DNA from: Apostichopus japonicus
Lineage: Eukaryota; Echinodermata; Holothuroidea; Aspidochirotida; Stichopodidae
Assembly (NCBI RefSeq): GCF_037975245.1
Contig: NC_092577.1
Location: 15,266,013-15,330,012, forward strand
Direction: 5' to 3'
DNA length: 64,000 bases
Part shown: piece after piece, positions 12,900 through 25,605 of the stretch
Numbering within the stretch: the first letter of the stretch is position 1
Layout: the number at the start of each line of letters is the position of its first letter
The notes under the pieces: model-generated
Databases searched by the model: none
Told to the model about the DNA's origin: nothing
What the model saw: the letters and a program-made list of their open reading frames with translations, nothing else
Translations under genes and position numbers: made by a program

Positions 12900-13781
12900 A
12901 CCTTATTCTTCGTTTATCTGCAAATTAGCCAGGCCCGGAAAGGGTCATTTCCGGCGATCTAGGGAGTATCTTTACTCAAAAATTTTCTGTACGCTACGCG
13001 CCAACCAGTGGTGGCGCTCCGCTTAGATAGTGTCGAAAGCGTCCCTACAGACCATTCTCGCCCCTCCTGACCAATACCCCTAGCTCCGCCACTGCCGCCG
13101 CGCCTCCTACGCCTATGTGTGTAGTGTTCGGTTTCGGATATATCTGCTATTTTTTCATTTCCTTCAACCAAGTTTTACAATAGCCGTTATAAGAGGTTTT
13201 AATATTTGTACACCAATTAATTAACTGTGTCTGAATTTTTGAAAATTTCGGACCAACATTCTGCATCACACTTCCCTCTACTCGTGCAATTTTGAACGGT
13301 CTGTTAGAGGTTGAAGGAAGTTTTTCTATATTGGTTGTCCATAGATGAAATTTTGTACAACATTATGGGTATGTTTTGAAGTGAGTTTATTCACGAGAAA
13401 TGTGAAGTTTCAAATTCTGAACAAATATGGGGCTTAAAACCTTGAAAAGTGGGGCTGACGGGTATTGAGGGCCGCGACGTAGAATCACCTACAAAAGCAA
13501 AGACCCACAGGATATGCGATCAGGTCGAACATGATGTGTGCCGGGTTGACAATCTTCAAAAAGGTTATGGATGGAAAAAAAACTTTTAGGAAATACTTGG
13601 TTCTCAGGCAAAAAGTGTACATCTGGTTGGTCATTTCAAGCCCGAGAAGTGCCGTTTCCGGTGATCTGGGGGGTATCAAAATAAAGAAATTTTCTTGTAC
13701 GCTGCGCGCCAACCGATGGTGGCGCTCCGCTTAGATAGTAATTCGCGCCCCCCGGGTTAGAAAATCCTGGATACGCGCCTG
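12900..13781. mobile_element. hAT-like element remnants with CCTG right end
   Basis: The segment ends CCTGGATACGCGCCTG at 13,781, the inverse of the CAGGSGCGTATC ends at 9387 and 18,892. It carries dispersed 100-bp units near 12,930 and 13,640. About 13,205-13,781 matches 18,892-19,470 in reverse orientation, including the CCATAGATGAAA and CGACGTAGAATCACCT segments. No left end with a matching target duplication was found. Confidence 0.6.
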
Positions 13782-14083
13782 TAAACTAGTATTCTATATC
13801 CTCTTTAAAAATTGTGTTCTTCAAATCTTGTTAAATGGGTATGAGAGGAGTATTTTCATGATCTGAAAACTCGAAGCATTCCAAATATTATTTTCAGATT
13901 ATATTGAGAAAGAACTTGCGGCCATTTCGGTTCTGGTAACAACTTGAAGTTCAAGTTCAAGCCTAAGTTCTGGGAACAGTAAAAGTAGGACATGATTTTT
14001 CTTAGTAAAATAGACTCCAAGCTACAGTAAGATATATTGTTGGCATAAGGAAACTTGGTTTTTTCTAAATGGTCACATTAGGG

Positions 14084-14901
14084 CAGTGGTTTTCAACCTT
14101 GGGCTCGCGGGCCCATTTGGGCCCGCGAAGCCGATTTTGTGGGCTCGCGAGCATTGCCCCAGTAATGATTAAAAATTGTGGCATTTTGGGGGGCTGGTGG
14201 CGAAGGCACATGATGATGTTTCTTAGGAAGCCTCTTCGATGAAACCTTGTACAACGGGTAAAATTTACTCAACCCTAACCCTATAAGACTAGTATAAGAG
14301 AATTCGGTGACTCCCACCAACCACTGCACACTACGTATTACGTATTTACCAAGGTTATGATGTGTGGAAGCCTTGCTCAATCGAACCCAGCTCTTCCCAG
14401 TGCACGCAGCAAGTATTCTATCAGTTCTCCCGTTCTATTGTCAATACACAAAGTATTATTACGTTCTCTTTATTTGTTAATTTGTTTTCAATAAATAGAA
14501 ATTACCTCACCGATTCGAAATATATCTCCTTTAATACTACTGGGCCTCATATGCACACGTCAAACGGTTTTGCTGCTTTTTTATTGCATTGCTCATCTCC
14601 ATTTTTCTGCATTATTCTGATAGTGATTACGGTCACACATTTCTTATGAAACCAGTGTACCATTGAGGGTTGCAAGAAATCTTTGAGATAGGCTCTAATT
14701 GGGCAGTACCTGTCATCTGATCACGGAGGAACATACATAGCTCTGATTGAGTCCCCGGGTCACTTGTGTCAAGAATACACTAATAAACGTTGTGAAATTG
14801 ATTTTATGAAGTTGATAACTTTGCAGGGTAGGGTATGGGCTCGCGAGGACGGCTCGGAAGACGAATTGGGCTCGTGATCGAAAAAAGGTTGAAAACCAAG
14901 G
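14084..14901. mobile_element. hAT (Charlie-like) non-autonomous element, 818 bp
   Basis: The left end is CAGTGGTTTTCAACCTTGGG and the right end closes GGTTGAAAACCAAGG. Both flanks carry CATTAGGG (14,076-14,083 and 14,902-14,909), a perfect 8-bp target duplication. GGGCTCGCGGGCCC-like palindromes sit next to the left end, with relatives (GGGCTCGCGAG, GGGCTCGTGATCG) in the right half. No transposase is encoded. Confidence 0.92.
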
Positions 14902-14909
14902 CATTAGGG

Positions 14910-16600
14910 GGTGACCTACTGTCTTCGATGTTACTTTTAAAATTTAATGAAAAATTCAATTAAATTTAAAAACATCATCCTAGACTACAACTGCAGTGGT
15001 TTTGGAGTCTGTGCCACCGTCATTGTATGTTTAAGATGGGTTTAAATGTGAAATTTTGGCATTTTGCATAAGACTATGCTATTTGTTTTTAAATGGTCGT
15101 TAAGACATATCTGAGTCGCCTTCATTTCTCGTATGTCTTAGGTAGTAACTTCAATTTAATGTCATGATTAAGGATACGCTAAAATATCATCACTGAAATT
15201 TACACGAAAGTAGCTTGCGTGAACATTACGTGGTTTCACATTATATATGATCATATTTGCATAAATTGCCTAAATTTGAAAAACCAATTGGGTAGAGGGG
15301 AAAATTGATAAAAGATTTTTCTCTAAAAGTACAGATGTTATAATATTACAATAAGCATTGTTTTATTAAAAACATTCCACAGCTGCCTCGTCACTTTTAG
15401 ATACATTAAATGTACAAATTCAATACTGATTATCACCATTTCTGGGTAATGACTGGCATATGTTTAGTGTTCCCGGGGTGGAGGGGGATACTACTAAAGG
15501 CGTCACAGCTTATACTTCCATAGGTAAACATTTCTATACTTGGACAATGCAATACGAATTTGCTTCTCAAGTCAACTGATGACCGATGATACACATACAT
15601 TGGACTCTATGTAAACAGTGAAAAGGGGAACTCGTCAGTGACAAATGGTGCTTGCCTAACATGTGCATTACGAGAAAGATTTAAGACAGGTCCCTTATAT
15701 AGGACAACAGTGATACTCTTATTCTTAGGAAGCACGTCCAACGTCATATATTATGTCTACTAAGTAAACTAAGGTACATCCTTAATGAAATATAGTATAC
15801 TTACATCGAAGCTGTCCCATATAGAAAAGGATATAGATAAAGTACGTGTAAGTGGTTTTAATTCCAACCGCACGAGGCGATGGATATCCATGGTATAATA
15901 TGACCATTTGGAGTCCACTACGATATCCAAGAGACTGGTCAAATATTCAAGTGACATCAACAATAAAGCAAAATGAATCCAGATTGTTGAAGAGTTTCCC
16001 TAATACAACGATTGTTAGGTATGGAAAGCTAGTGGTACATAGCTGGGTTTTTATTCTAATAACAGCGCACACAGTTGATAAGCATCTCCATTCGTGCATA
16101 ACTCCTACTTTGTTTAGTGAAATCTATTTTTGTGCTTATTTTGCGTAAAAGAATCTTTTTTGTGCATTTAGCATATTTTGGGATAGAAATATCCATAAAA
16201 GAGTTTTATAATTTATGACGTGATAGTACTTTGACATTATAATACTTTGTTGCTTATTACTAAGCATATTATATGGTGCTTCAAATCACGTTCGTGATAC
16301 CCCAAGTTTTAGTGCCGTTCTTGGCTTATAGGTATTCAATATAGAATTTGGGCTATGAGGTGATAAATACATGGTAGGTTTAAGTTCGTTGCAAAAGCAG
16401 GATATAGTGTTGAAATTGCTAGCATATTCGGTAACTTATTCAGTTGGTAATAAGTATACTGGTCCTTGGAAAAAGGTGACAAAAATTAAAAATATACGGA
16501 GTGAGACTTGCAAGAAATATAGACAATACACTAAACGATGTAAAAAAAATCAGTGCAGGATTTAAACGTATTTTAATATCGAAGAGTCTACCCAGATAAT
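14910..16600. other. intergenic, no gene seen
   Basis: AT-rich with short open frames only, and no motif or RNA gene recognised. A small run with TATCC/GGATA palindromes near 15,880 is unremarkable. Confidence 0.45.
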
Positions 16601-16604
16601 ACAA

Positions 16605-16985
16605 AACCGTTGGGCCAATGTTGGTCAATTTGATTGCCGAAATGTTAGTAAATTGTTGTTGTAGGCCGGGTGCTCATCGGCAAAAGTTGGACTTACAATC
16701 AATTATAATGCTGGGATTATAACTTTGTTGTTGTTGTTGGAATCAATATATTGAACAATCCATAAAAGAGCATTGGGCCAACGTTGTCAAATATAATTGC
16801 GACAACATATGGCCAACAGTTTGTTGTGTGTTGGGTTCTCATTGGTAAATCAAGTTAGGTCATTAGTAAATTCTAATGTTGGACCAAAGTTTAGCTAAAT
16901 ATGAAGTATCTATCTCAACGTTGGGCAGAATATGGCAAAGTGGTTTGCTAGTCAGTTGGACCAAAGTTGGCTGAAGTATGGTTGA
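16605..16985. repeat. degenerate GTTGGGCCAA-type repeat tract
   Basis: Repeated imperfect words of the form CGTTGGGCCAATGTTGG, CATTGGGCCAACGTTG and GTTGGACCAAAGTT recur through the tract, with a GTTGTTGTTGTTG run near 16,725. It looks like an old, diverged tandem satellite. Confidence 0.6.
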
Positions 16986-17719
16986 TCGTGATCATGATTT
17001 TATGTTTCAACAGGAAAACAAAAGTTATGGTGCTTTGACATTTAAGGAAAACAAATTTCATTAAAGAAAATTTCTCTGAACCTGTTATTTTTTCCAAAAC
17101 ACAACTGAAACAAATAACACAGCTGTGTAGTCATTAGTGTGTTAAAAGTTTCAAGTAATTCAGTAAAGTAATGTCTAAAGTTAGGCCTTGGCCTATATAT
17201 CAATACATACCTCTTGGCGCTAAGTTCAGAGCGGTAGGCCATGCTACCTTATTTCAATACACTGTAGCACATGCTAGTAGTGTAACGAAAAGCAATGGGA
17301 CCAAGTGTCAAATCGATTACGTATGATAAATAGGAATAAGTGAATGTAAGGTTACGTCCATCAGAATTACCTTACATAGTGGAGATATATCGGCATACAG
17401 TTTTCCAAACTGTCGGTTTATTTGCACCCCTGTTCGCCGCCTGTGTCGATGCTAGCGATGTAAATATTTGATTTGTGTATTGCGTTTGTCGTATAAGGTT
17501 TGAATAAGGATCTTCAGCGTTTATGCAAAGGGCGATGGCATATCGATTCTAACAGAGCTCTTTGCCCTAATGCGCGTGGTATATATTGCTTACATATTTT
17601 GTAAAGCGCCGTAACGTATATCTATCTATGTGCTAGTTGTGAAAATGTAAACAAAGTTAACATCACAAAACAAGAGTAACATCACTTGCACTACCTCTGA
17701 TGTCCTTTACCTTATTTCT

Positions 17720-17995
17720 TGCAGATTATGTAGTATTCAATATGTTAGTGAGACCAAGACTTCTCTGAAGAAACCATTCTATCGCCACAGATCCACAGTC
17801 AACACTTTCAGGACTGAAACTCCCCAAGGGCGACATTTGAACCTTCCTAACCACACTATTTCTGATATGATCTTTCAAGGCATTACATTATTGGGTAGCC
17901 GCCCGATACAGAGCAGAGCAGGAAACGTTGGTGGATCCAACGCCTTCTCACTCTTCGGCCACATCGCCGCCAACATCCAAAAAGGAAATTACTAA
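17720..17995 (+). pseudogene. Penelope-like retroelement GIY-YIG domain relic
   Basis: The frame from 17,720 reads CSIQYVSETKTSLKKPFYRH, then GRHLNLPNHTISDMIFQGIT and LLGSRP. This pattern of YVGET, K(R)FYRHRST, HFNLPNH, D, GI and LGSR is the GIY-YIG endonuclease module at the C-terminus of Penelope-like elements. G of YVGET is replaced by S here. The frame is lost after about 17,925, where a shifted frame resumes toward the usual end. The reverse transcriptase part is not visible upstream, so this is a 5'-truncated dead copy. Confidence 0.6.
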
Positions 17996-18239
17996 ACCTT
18001 CCCCTCCCATTTTCTTTCCCCTCCTCCGCCTGGCCTCTCTCATCTTTGCTATCTATATTGACAGGTTTTTCCTTCCTTTTACACCACTCAGAGTTTATCT
18101 CCACAACGCTCATCTCTTTTGTTAATCATACCTCCTATTCGTTGTTCGTTAGTCATAATCATTGCTCATTTGTCCAATTTAACTGTCTGGCTATCTGTGT
18201 CTTTTAACGTATTCTTAGTTTGTTTCGTTTTGTTTCAAT

Positions 18240-18285
18240 TAGCCCTGAAGAAGATCTTGTTTAGCATCGAAATGTCAGGTACTCA
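18240..18285 (+). other. CTGAAGA...CGAAA motif behind the GIY-YIG relic
   Basis: CCCTGAAGAAG, a short spacer and CATCGAAATGTC lie about 250 bp after the relic. The CTGANGA...GAAA arrangement resembles a decayed hammerhead ribozyme core, which is known in Penelope-like elements. The first core box has A where U is required (CUGAAGA rather than CUGAUGA), so activity is unlikely. Confidence 0.25.
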
Positions 18286-18891
18286 AACTTGCAGCAATTT
18301 GCAGGGAAAGGTAAGTTCTTGCTATTAAACTCAGTTTCCACTAATTCCAAAATGACTAAAATGCCATATAGCGCTACTTATGCGAAGCTGATAATTTGAA
18401 ATGTTAATACACGATGCCCGTTAAAGAAGGGGGGGGGGGTTAAAGGATGACTTTAAGAAATAAATACTTTGAATATGCAAAGTTTAAAAATTTGCAGTAA
18501 TTTCAAAAAAATAGTAATAATTTTGTTTTTATTTTAAATTTAAAAATTCAATTTTAGATTCTAAAAAGTAAGACAAAGCTTGCAGTAATTACTGTGCCAC
18601 CTGTAACACATGTTACCGTGTTACGAACACAGCGCAGTAGTTACTGATGCACAGTTGTGGAACATGAACAGTAGTTACTGTACTAGCTATGAGTATCGGG
18701 TGGTATTGAGAATAGTGCAAATTGCTAGCTCTGAAGTATTATTGTTCTGTAACAGTTATACTTCATAACCGTGGTGTATTTATCCGATATCATATTCTCA
18801 TGTTATTTACATTAAATTCATTAACAATGCGTAAGGCTAATATTAACGGTAGTAATCAGTAATAAAGCACTAGTGCAGTATACATGATAGT

Positions 18892-20364
18892 CAGGGGCGT
18901 ATCTAGGATTTTCTAACCCGGGGGGCGCGAATGACTATCTAAGCGGAGCGCCACCATCGGTTGGCGCGCAGCGTACAAGAAAATTTCTGGTTTTGACACC
19001 CCCCCAGATCACCTGAAATGGCACATATCGGGCTTGAAAATGACCAACTAGATGTTCACCTTGGCCTGAGTAAACCAAGAATTTTCCCAATATTATTTTC
19101 CCCATCCATGACCTTTTTTGAAGATTGTAACCAGTCACACATCATGTTCGACCTCATCGCATCTCCTGTGGATCATTGCTTTTTTTAGGTGATTCTACGT
19201 CGCGGCCCACAATACCCCTCTGCCCTACTTTTCAAGGTTTTAAGCCCATTATTCGTTCAGAATTTGAAAATTCACACTTCTCGTGAAATAAATTCACTTC
19301 AAAACATACCAATAATGTTGCACAAACTTTCATCTATGGACAGCCAATACAGAAAAACCTCCTTCAACCCCTACAGACCGGTCAAAATTGCACGAGAAGA
19401 GGGAAGAATGTGTTAGGAATGTTGGTCAGGGAAATTTCGAAAAATCAGAGACAGTTAATTCTTGGGTGCATGGGCACATATCAGTCTTGGATAATGGTGG
19501 GGATGCGTGTCTGTTCTGTGATACTATCTAAGCGGAGCGCGACCATGGGTTCGCGCGTAGCGTACAAGAAAATTTTGGCAAATATACTTCCCTGATCACA
19601 GGAAATAACACTTCCCAGACCCAATGATGCTCCCAAACCTCCTTAAGTTTTAGATCTCATGGCTTAGAAATTTAGTTTGGGGAAATGCATGGGCATCTGC
19701 AGAAAAAAATCAGGGGACAAATAATCCAAGTAGACTTTTGTATACGATGGGTCTGGTTTCGTAGCTCATCGGGAAGCGATAAGAGGGGTGGGCGTAGGGT
19801 TGTGGGGCGCGCGTTTTCATGCAGGTGGGAACAATCTCAAGAAGTGATGTGTGCGCCCCCCCCCCCCCCCCCCCCGGCAATGATACACCTTCGGATCCGC
19901 TAAATGATATTCATAGGAAATGTGCTCAATTCTCAAATCGCATGCGAAATTTTTTTTTTTTATTTTTAGATTCATTGTATGAGTTACGGTTCTAGGGGTG
20001 GGGTAACAATTAGCATTCAGTTCGCGTTGTATAACATTTTATCTCTGGATGACAGTGTTGCATCGAAGGACATATGTCTAGTGCAGTTCGCATATAGATC
20101 CTGGGCTAATACCGAAATGCGTCATGTTCCCCGACGACTCGGTCGAGTTCAAGACCAGCCACAGTTGCTTTCATAGCACACTTTTATAAGTTCTCTTCTG
20201 TTCCCTCCTTTTTCTCTTTCTTCTTTTTCTTTTCCCTTCCTTCCTCTTCTTTCTTCTCTTTTTTCCCCTCTTTTCCCTTTTTTCTTCTTTCTTTTTTTTT
20301 CTCTCCTCTTTCTCTTACCCGGGGGCGCGCGCCCCCAACACCCCCACCCCTGGATACGCGCCTG
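18892..20364. mobile_element. composite hAT-like element with CAGG ends
   Basis: The left end reads CAGGGGCGTATCTAGGATTT and the right end closes CCTGGATACGCGCCTG. The right arm is a pyrimidine-rich tract (20,190-20,315) plus GGGGGCGCGCGCCCCC, the mirror image of the left arm at 9387. The first about 580 bp match 13,205-13,781 in reverse. TGATAGT occurs at both borders but overlaps the right CCTG, so the duplication is imperfect. It is probably a chimera of two insertions. Confidence 0.6.
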
Positions 20365-22440
20365 ATAGTTTCTGTCGTTTCATAATTTCATGTAAATCCT
20401 TTTATCTCCCTCTTGATACTGTAAAGAGCATTCATATATCTCGAAGATGCTGCGTTTGAAGCCGCGTTTGAAGCCGTGTCATTGCATTGCGCCTTTTTTT
20501 TTGGGGGGGGGGTTCTTTTTGAGTTATCGCTGTTCATGAAAATGTTAGGTTACTGTAAAATTGGTTTCGCTGATTAGATTTAATTAGAGGGGTTTTTTAA
20601 AAAGATACTTTATGCCACTGCACATGTTTGGGAATTGTTGCTCGGTAGCCATCTTTGCCCGTGCAGCCAGTTTAGTCCTGCTGTTCCCTGTTAGGCATAG
20701 TTAAGCCTGAATAATAGTTCAGGTGGTGTTTTATTAAATTCTCTGAGGGATCGTATGAGGTGATTACTTGACCGCTTTTCAGTGTAGAGAACCTGTTAAA
20801 GTCTGACTGGACGTGGATTTTGACAGTTGCAGGAACTTCGCCGTAGCCAATGATGTCCGTGAACTGATCAGTTATGCGCAAGAACAATTACTATAACATA
20901 GCTGGGGATAAGTGCATGAAATGGGGGGAGTATTAAACTAGAGGGGGTTTACCTCACGACTGTGGGGTAGCATCCATTTGCTATTACTTTAATCTTTAAA
21001 GTGTGCCCAACACCATATTCAACCAGGTGGATTCCCATCTTCTGTCTCAGTATTTGAGTACCATTGCCGTATTATATTCAGTACGTGTTGGGACAACAAC
21101 AAAAACACTTGCGTCTTCATTTCCTCTGCGTTAGGGGCCTTTACTCACCAATAGAGGGCGGACGAAAAACCTGGTTACTATAGTACAAGAATACAAAGTG
21201 GAAATGATATATGTTGCAAACAATTTTATTAAGGTAGAGAGGGCATGCTTTGGACAATTGACTACCTTCTAGATCTACTGTCGATTTATTAGGTTATTCT
21301 TTTAGATTAATTAAATTAGATGGTAACGGGCAAGGTCGGATCCATCAATTGCTGTAAGAGGGGGTGAAGGGGGTCCAGGGGGCGGATCCCCTGGAGGATC
21401 TTGCAATTTGAGACAATTTGAACTCAGAAAATTTGTGTAAAGTGCCACAACAGTCGAGATGAAATGAGCCGCGAACGCTTTTAAACTGTTTAGAAAAATA
21501 GTTTTTTTGGCAAGAATGTCATGATTTCGAATTTGAAAACTGGTATATTCGCTGAAAATACTCCTTAACCATAAATCAATATCCATTTCTTTTCGAATCA
21601 TCCTGTAACGAAGTCAAATTCACGGCAAATATATACGCACAAAAATACAGGTTACGAATACAGAAAATAGACAAGAAAATACGAGTGACCTAGCTGCTGC
21701 GGCTGGTTCTTCATGTAATTAGAGAGCCCGGTTTAACGTCATTTAGGCTAACTGGTACAGCTATCAGTGCTGAAGTTTAACGATCATCCGAAACGACAAA
21801 AAATCACGTCGGATAACCTAAAACACTGCTTAGGTTTTCCTACAGACGACTAGAATTTGCCGTAAGTGTTCAATTCTTTGAACAAAACTCGGAAAATCTC
21901 TATTCTTTAAAATCAAAATCTCCCCAAAAAAGTGATATTATCTTGTTGATATCGTCCCCATTCATATTAAAAACAGCGTAAGAAATAAATCACATCTTGG
22001 TACGTTCCGTAATGAGGTGAAATCCTACACTTTAGCGGCCTTGCAGACAGTTACCATGTGTTTTTACTTAGTAAAGACAGAATGTGGATAATGTACATAT
22101 GTACTAATGGTTACGATAAGTATAGTTTACTTCGTACACTACAAAACCTGGCGGCCACAACCACGCTTGCATTATATCTCACGGCCGCACATACATATGA
22201 CAAACTAGCTGGAGTACAACGTGTATGCAGTGCTTTATTGTGCATGTGGGCATACCGCATTTTCGTTTATGTTGCTGCAATGTACATTCTGTACACCAAG
22301 GGCTTACCCTCTGTTTCTGGAAATGATCGGAAACGATTACAGAAATCATTTTTAACTACCAGAGAATTCCCGCAACCCAACATAATGAATCATGAATAGT
22401 GTCATACACATAAAATGTCTATAATTCTGCACTCATTATT
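20365..22440. other. intergenic with a small degraded element end
   Basis: A GGCGGATCCCCTGG core near 21,380 looks like a degraded hAT-type element. The open frame at 22,058-22,399 begins with a non-ATG start and has no recognisable domain, so it is not called. Confidence 0.4.
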
Positions 22441-22519
22441 GTTACCAAGATTTAAAAGTTAAAACGTCTTAAGAATGTTTGCGTCCGCTCAGAATGGGAT
22501 ACGGGATAATGAGCTGGCC

Positions 22520-23545
22520 TGGTTCTCTAATGATTTGTCAAATAGAGAACAAACTACTAGTATTGATGGGGTCAAATCTGATGCAAGACCTGTTATAATT
22601 GGTGTACCCTAGTGATCCATATAAGGTCCACAATTTATTTATCATTTTATTAATGACCTTCCTACTGTAGTTTCGAATTGTAAGGGTTTTCTTGCCGATG
22701 ATACTGCCATCATGTATAGTTAAATATACGGATTAGATATTAAAAGGGTCGTAAATTTGGACCTGGAAGCTGTTTCTGAATTAGATGAACACTAATAAGC
22801 TGACACATAATGCTTCTAAAACCAAGGTTATGACATTTGGCTCTTAAGAGCCAAATGTCATAACCTTGGTTTTATTCTCAGATGATAAAAAATGTTATTC
22901 CCCTCAATGTAAAGCTTCATAATGATGTTCTTGAGAATGTGTATGTATTCTAATACCTTGGAATGTGGTTCGACCCGTTTCTTAAATGGGAAAAACATAT
23001 TGACATAATTAGTGCAAAAATATCACAGAAACTGGGTATTCTAAAAGTACTTAGTTGGTGTGTTGACCAGCATACACGTAATACTCTGTACAACGCTCCA
23101 TGTACCCCATATTGATTATTGTTCTGCCGTTTGGACTACGGCGACGAACAAATTGGTTGACCGGGTACAGTTCTTCAAAATCGTGCAGCTATATTAGTAC
23201 TGGGGTGTGGGCTTCGGGATGTGCATGTTACAGATATTTTTGATGAATTGACGTGCATTATATTTCAGGAATATTCTAATGTATAGATGTATCCACAGCC
23301 TGGCTCCAGATTACCTTACTGATAATACTATTCTAGTGAGAGATAGCCATTCTTACAGAACTAGATCTAGCTGCTCTAATAATGTTTTACTTGCTCCTGT
23401 TAGAACTGGGAATTGTAAAGGGTCCTTTAAATTTTCTGGAGACAGGTCGTGGAACAGTCTTCTCCCAAATTTGAAATTCTTGCCAAATGTTAATAGTTTT
23501 AATCGCAATATGAAAACTGATATCTTTTGTTTAGATGTCTGATAT
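22520..23545 (+). pseudogene. LINE reverse transcriptase relic
   Basis: Broken frames give the RT palm and thumb in order: IIGVP (the GVPQG box, with a stop after P), FINDLPTVVSNCKGFLADDT (the FADDT catalytic box, here LADDT), KLTHNASKTKVMTFGS, YLGMWFDPFLKWEKHI, YIDYCSAVWT, then CIHSLAPDYL and RSWNSLLPNLKFLPNVNSF at the C-terminus. Several stops and shifts make this a dead CR1/Jockey-like copy. A perfect 58-bp palindrome breaks the frame right after KVMTFGS. Confidence 0.75.
22817..22874. repeat. perfect 58-bp palindrome without spacer
   Basis: The left arm 22,817-22,845 starts TAAAACCAAGG and the right arm 22,846-22,874 is its exact reverse complement, meeting at CTTAAG. The left arm is LINE coding sequence (TKVMTFGS), so the right arm is an inverted copy of it. 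Confidence 0.97.
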
Positions 23546-24266
23546 TTGTTTGTCTATCTTTTTGCCGTCCTTTTGTGCTTTTGGATGTTCACCGTTTTTC
23601 TACTGCATATTATTGTATATGTATTTTGTATTGAGGGCTGCTCTGGAAAGCAGTGCTTCTGCACGGAGCAGGACTACCCTCATTAAAGATGACAATAAAA
23701 AAGGAAAAAAGAAAAAACTGAAGCGCGAAGTTTGACGTAGACTAGTTACCATATATTTACAAGTAGTTGCATTTAGACAACACCCTTTGTGTTCATTGTG
23801 AACTATCGATGCAAGACTGTTTGCAAACAATGATAAGGGCTATTAGCCGACCGAATCGCAAGAAATTAAGATACCACTATTGACTACTTTTTTAGGACGG
23901 AAATATCTGTAATGGAATTGTTGTTAACGTGTACTTGCGGTTGATTGTTATAATTTATTTGTTTTCCAAGGAATTCAATCATCTGTGCAAAGGATTGGAA
24001 TTCGTTACGGTACTCACCTACAAGGCTAAATCTATACATTGTAGTATTACTTACAGCTCTCGTGCTAGGCGCTCCATTTTAAAAATCCCAAGTGTTGGCA
24101 ATAGGTAGGACGTACGTCACTATAACATGATAGTCCCGGGCATATATTAAGTAAATTATGTGCACACGATGTGTGCGATGTACTACGTCATGCAACTCCA
24201 GTACTTGTTGGTGCTTTCATTTTACAACCAAACAATCCTTCAGACAACCAAATATGAAGGCAAGGT

Positions 24267-24870
24267 TTTCCGCAGTGGCGTAGCCACGTTGGGCGTGGGG
24301 GCGACGCCCCCCCCCCATGAAAGCTTGTCGCCCCCAGTCGCCCTCCCAGTGGGATTTTGGGTGTCGAAAAAAAATTACATGTGCGAATTATATATAATTG
24401 GTCTGAATGGTCTCGAATCTCCATGATGACCACTCATGAACGTCCCTTCGACCGCGAACCGGCAGTAGGCTATAGTTGCTGAAAATCCTGACGTGACATA
24501 GCGCATAGGCCGAGAAGTCTTACAGTAGTCGCACTGTACTGAAAACGCATGTTAACGACCGTCGACCGTCACGTAGCCATGGGGATGTCGAAGGGGGCGA
24601 CCGCCTCCCCCCCCCCCTCCCCCTCTGAGCATATGTTTTGTAGGTTTTTATGATATTGCTGGTAATATCAAAATAGAAAATGCTTAGATGCAACTTGCAA
24701 GGCCTGGGAAGTGCCATTTCCAGCGTTCTGGGAGGCATTTTCGGTCAAAATTTTCTTGTACGCTTCGCACCAACTTATGGTGGCGCTACGCTTAGTTTCC
24801 AATGCCGAATCTACGGCTCTGATAATTTTCCTCCAGGTTCGCCCCTCCCTTGGCAAATTCCTCGCCACGG
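24267..24870. mobile_element. hAT-like fragments and one dispersed unit
   Basis: CAGTGGCGTAGCCACG near 24,275 followed by a GGGGGCGACGCCCCCC core looks like a hAT-type end. A second GTAGCCATGGGG...GGGGGCGACCGCC core follows at 24,570. The dispersed 100-bp unit lies at about 24,700-24,800, and the segment closes CTCGCCACGGGCC. No matching target duplication was found. Confidence 0.45.
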
Positions 24871-25044
24871 GCCTAAATAAATACTAATTCAAACAGCCTA
24901 CCAGAATCATGTAACTGATAAAACAAGCTAGTAAACTATACTATACCCTTATAATAAAAAACTGACATACAGGTTTCTCACATCATTGCTCGCGTCATTG
25001 TCTCAGTATTCTGTTACATTTTCAATCGGGGTTTCACTTCTGGG

Positions 25045-25145
25045 ACGTACCCTGATGCTCTTAACACCGCTAAAAGAAAAAAAATCAAGAAAGGAGACAA
25101 TACCATTGCTGAGAACTACCGGCCAATCAGTCTAACACCCTAATA
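25045..25145 (+). pseudogene. LINE RT scrap (NYRPISLTP)
   Basis: The frame reads IKKGDNTIAENYRPISLTP and then a stop. This is the conserved entry to the reverse transcriptase domain of non-LTR elements (KKGD..NYRPISL). Only about 100 bp survive. Confidence 0.65.
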
Positions 25146-25433
25146 ATATTTCAGACGCAATCTTTGATGTCAGTTTGGCATATAGTTCGGTCATTTCAGT
25201 ATGTTACTTGCCTGAAAGTCAAGTCAATCTTTCCTTATTTTCCACGCGCAATTTTCAGTTTTGTCGAAAAACGTCAATGCCGGTGTCAAACTCACAAAAG
25301 ATATGTCATGATATTTCAAAGTAACTTACCAGACTGTTTTTTTTTTTCTATTTCACTTAACTATTTGATGACCATACCAAGACATGGGATCTCAAAATAA
25401 AGGATGTTGAGAAAACTTAAGAGTAGCTTACAA

Positions 25434-25605
25434 GGCCTGGGAAGTGTCATTTCCAACGATCTAGGAGGCCTTTTTAGTTCACGCCCTCTGCACGCCAACT
25501 CATCGTGGCGCTCCGCTTAGATAGTAACAAGACGCCCTCCCAGGAAATGGTCAAGCTCCCCCAGCGCCCCTCCCCCACTGAAAAAATCCTGGCTACGCCA
25601 CTCTA
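25434..25605 (+). repeat. dispersed unit with element end
   Basis: Another copy of the GGAAGTGTCATTTCC unit, ending in CCTGGCTACGCCACT. The inverse CAGTGGCGTAGCC at 24,275 suggests the two were ends of one element, but the flanks do not match. Confidence 0.5.
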
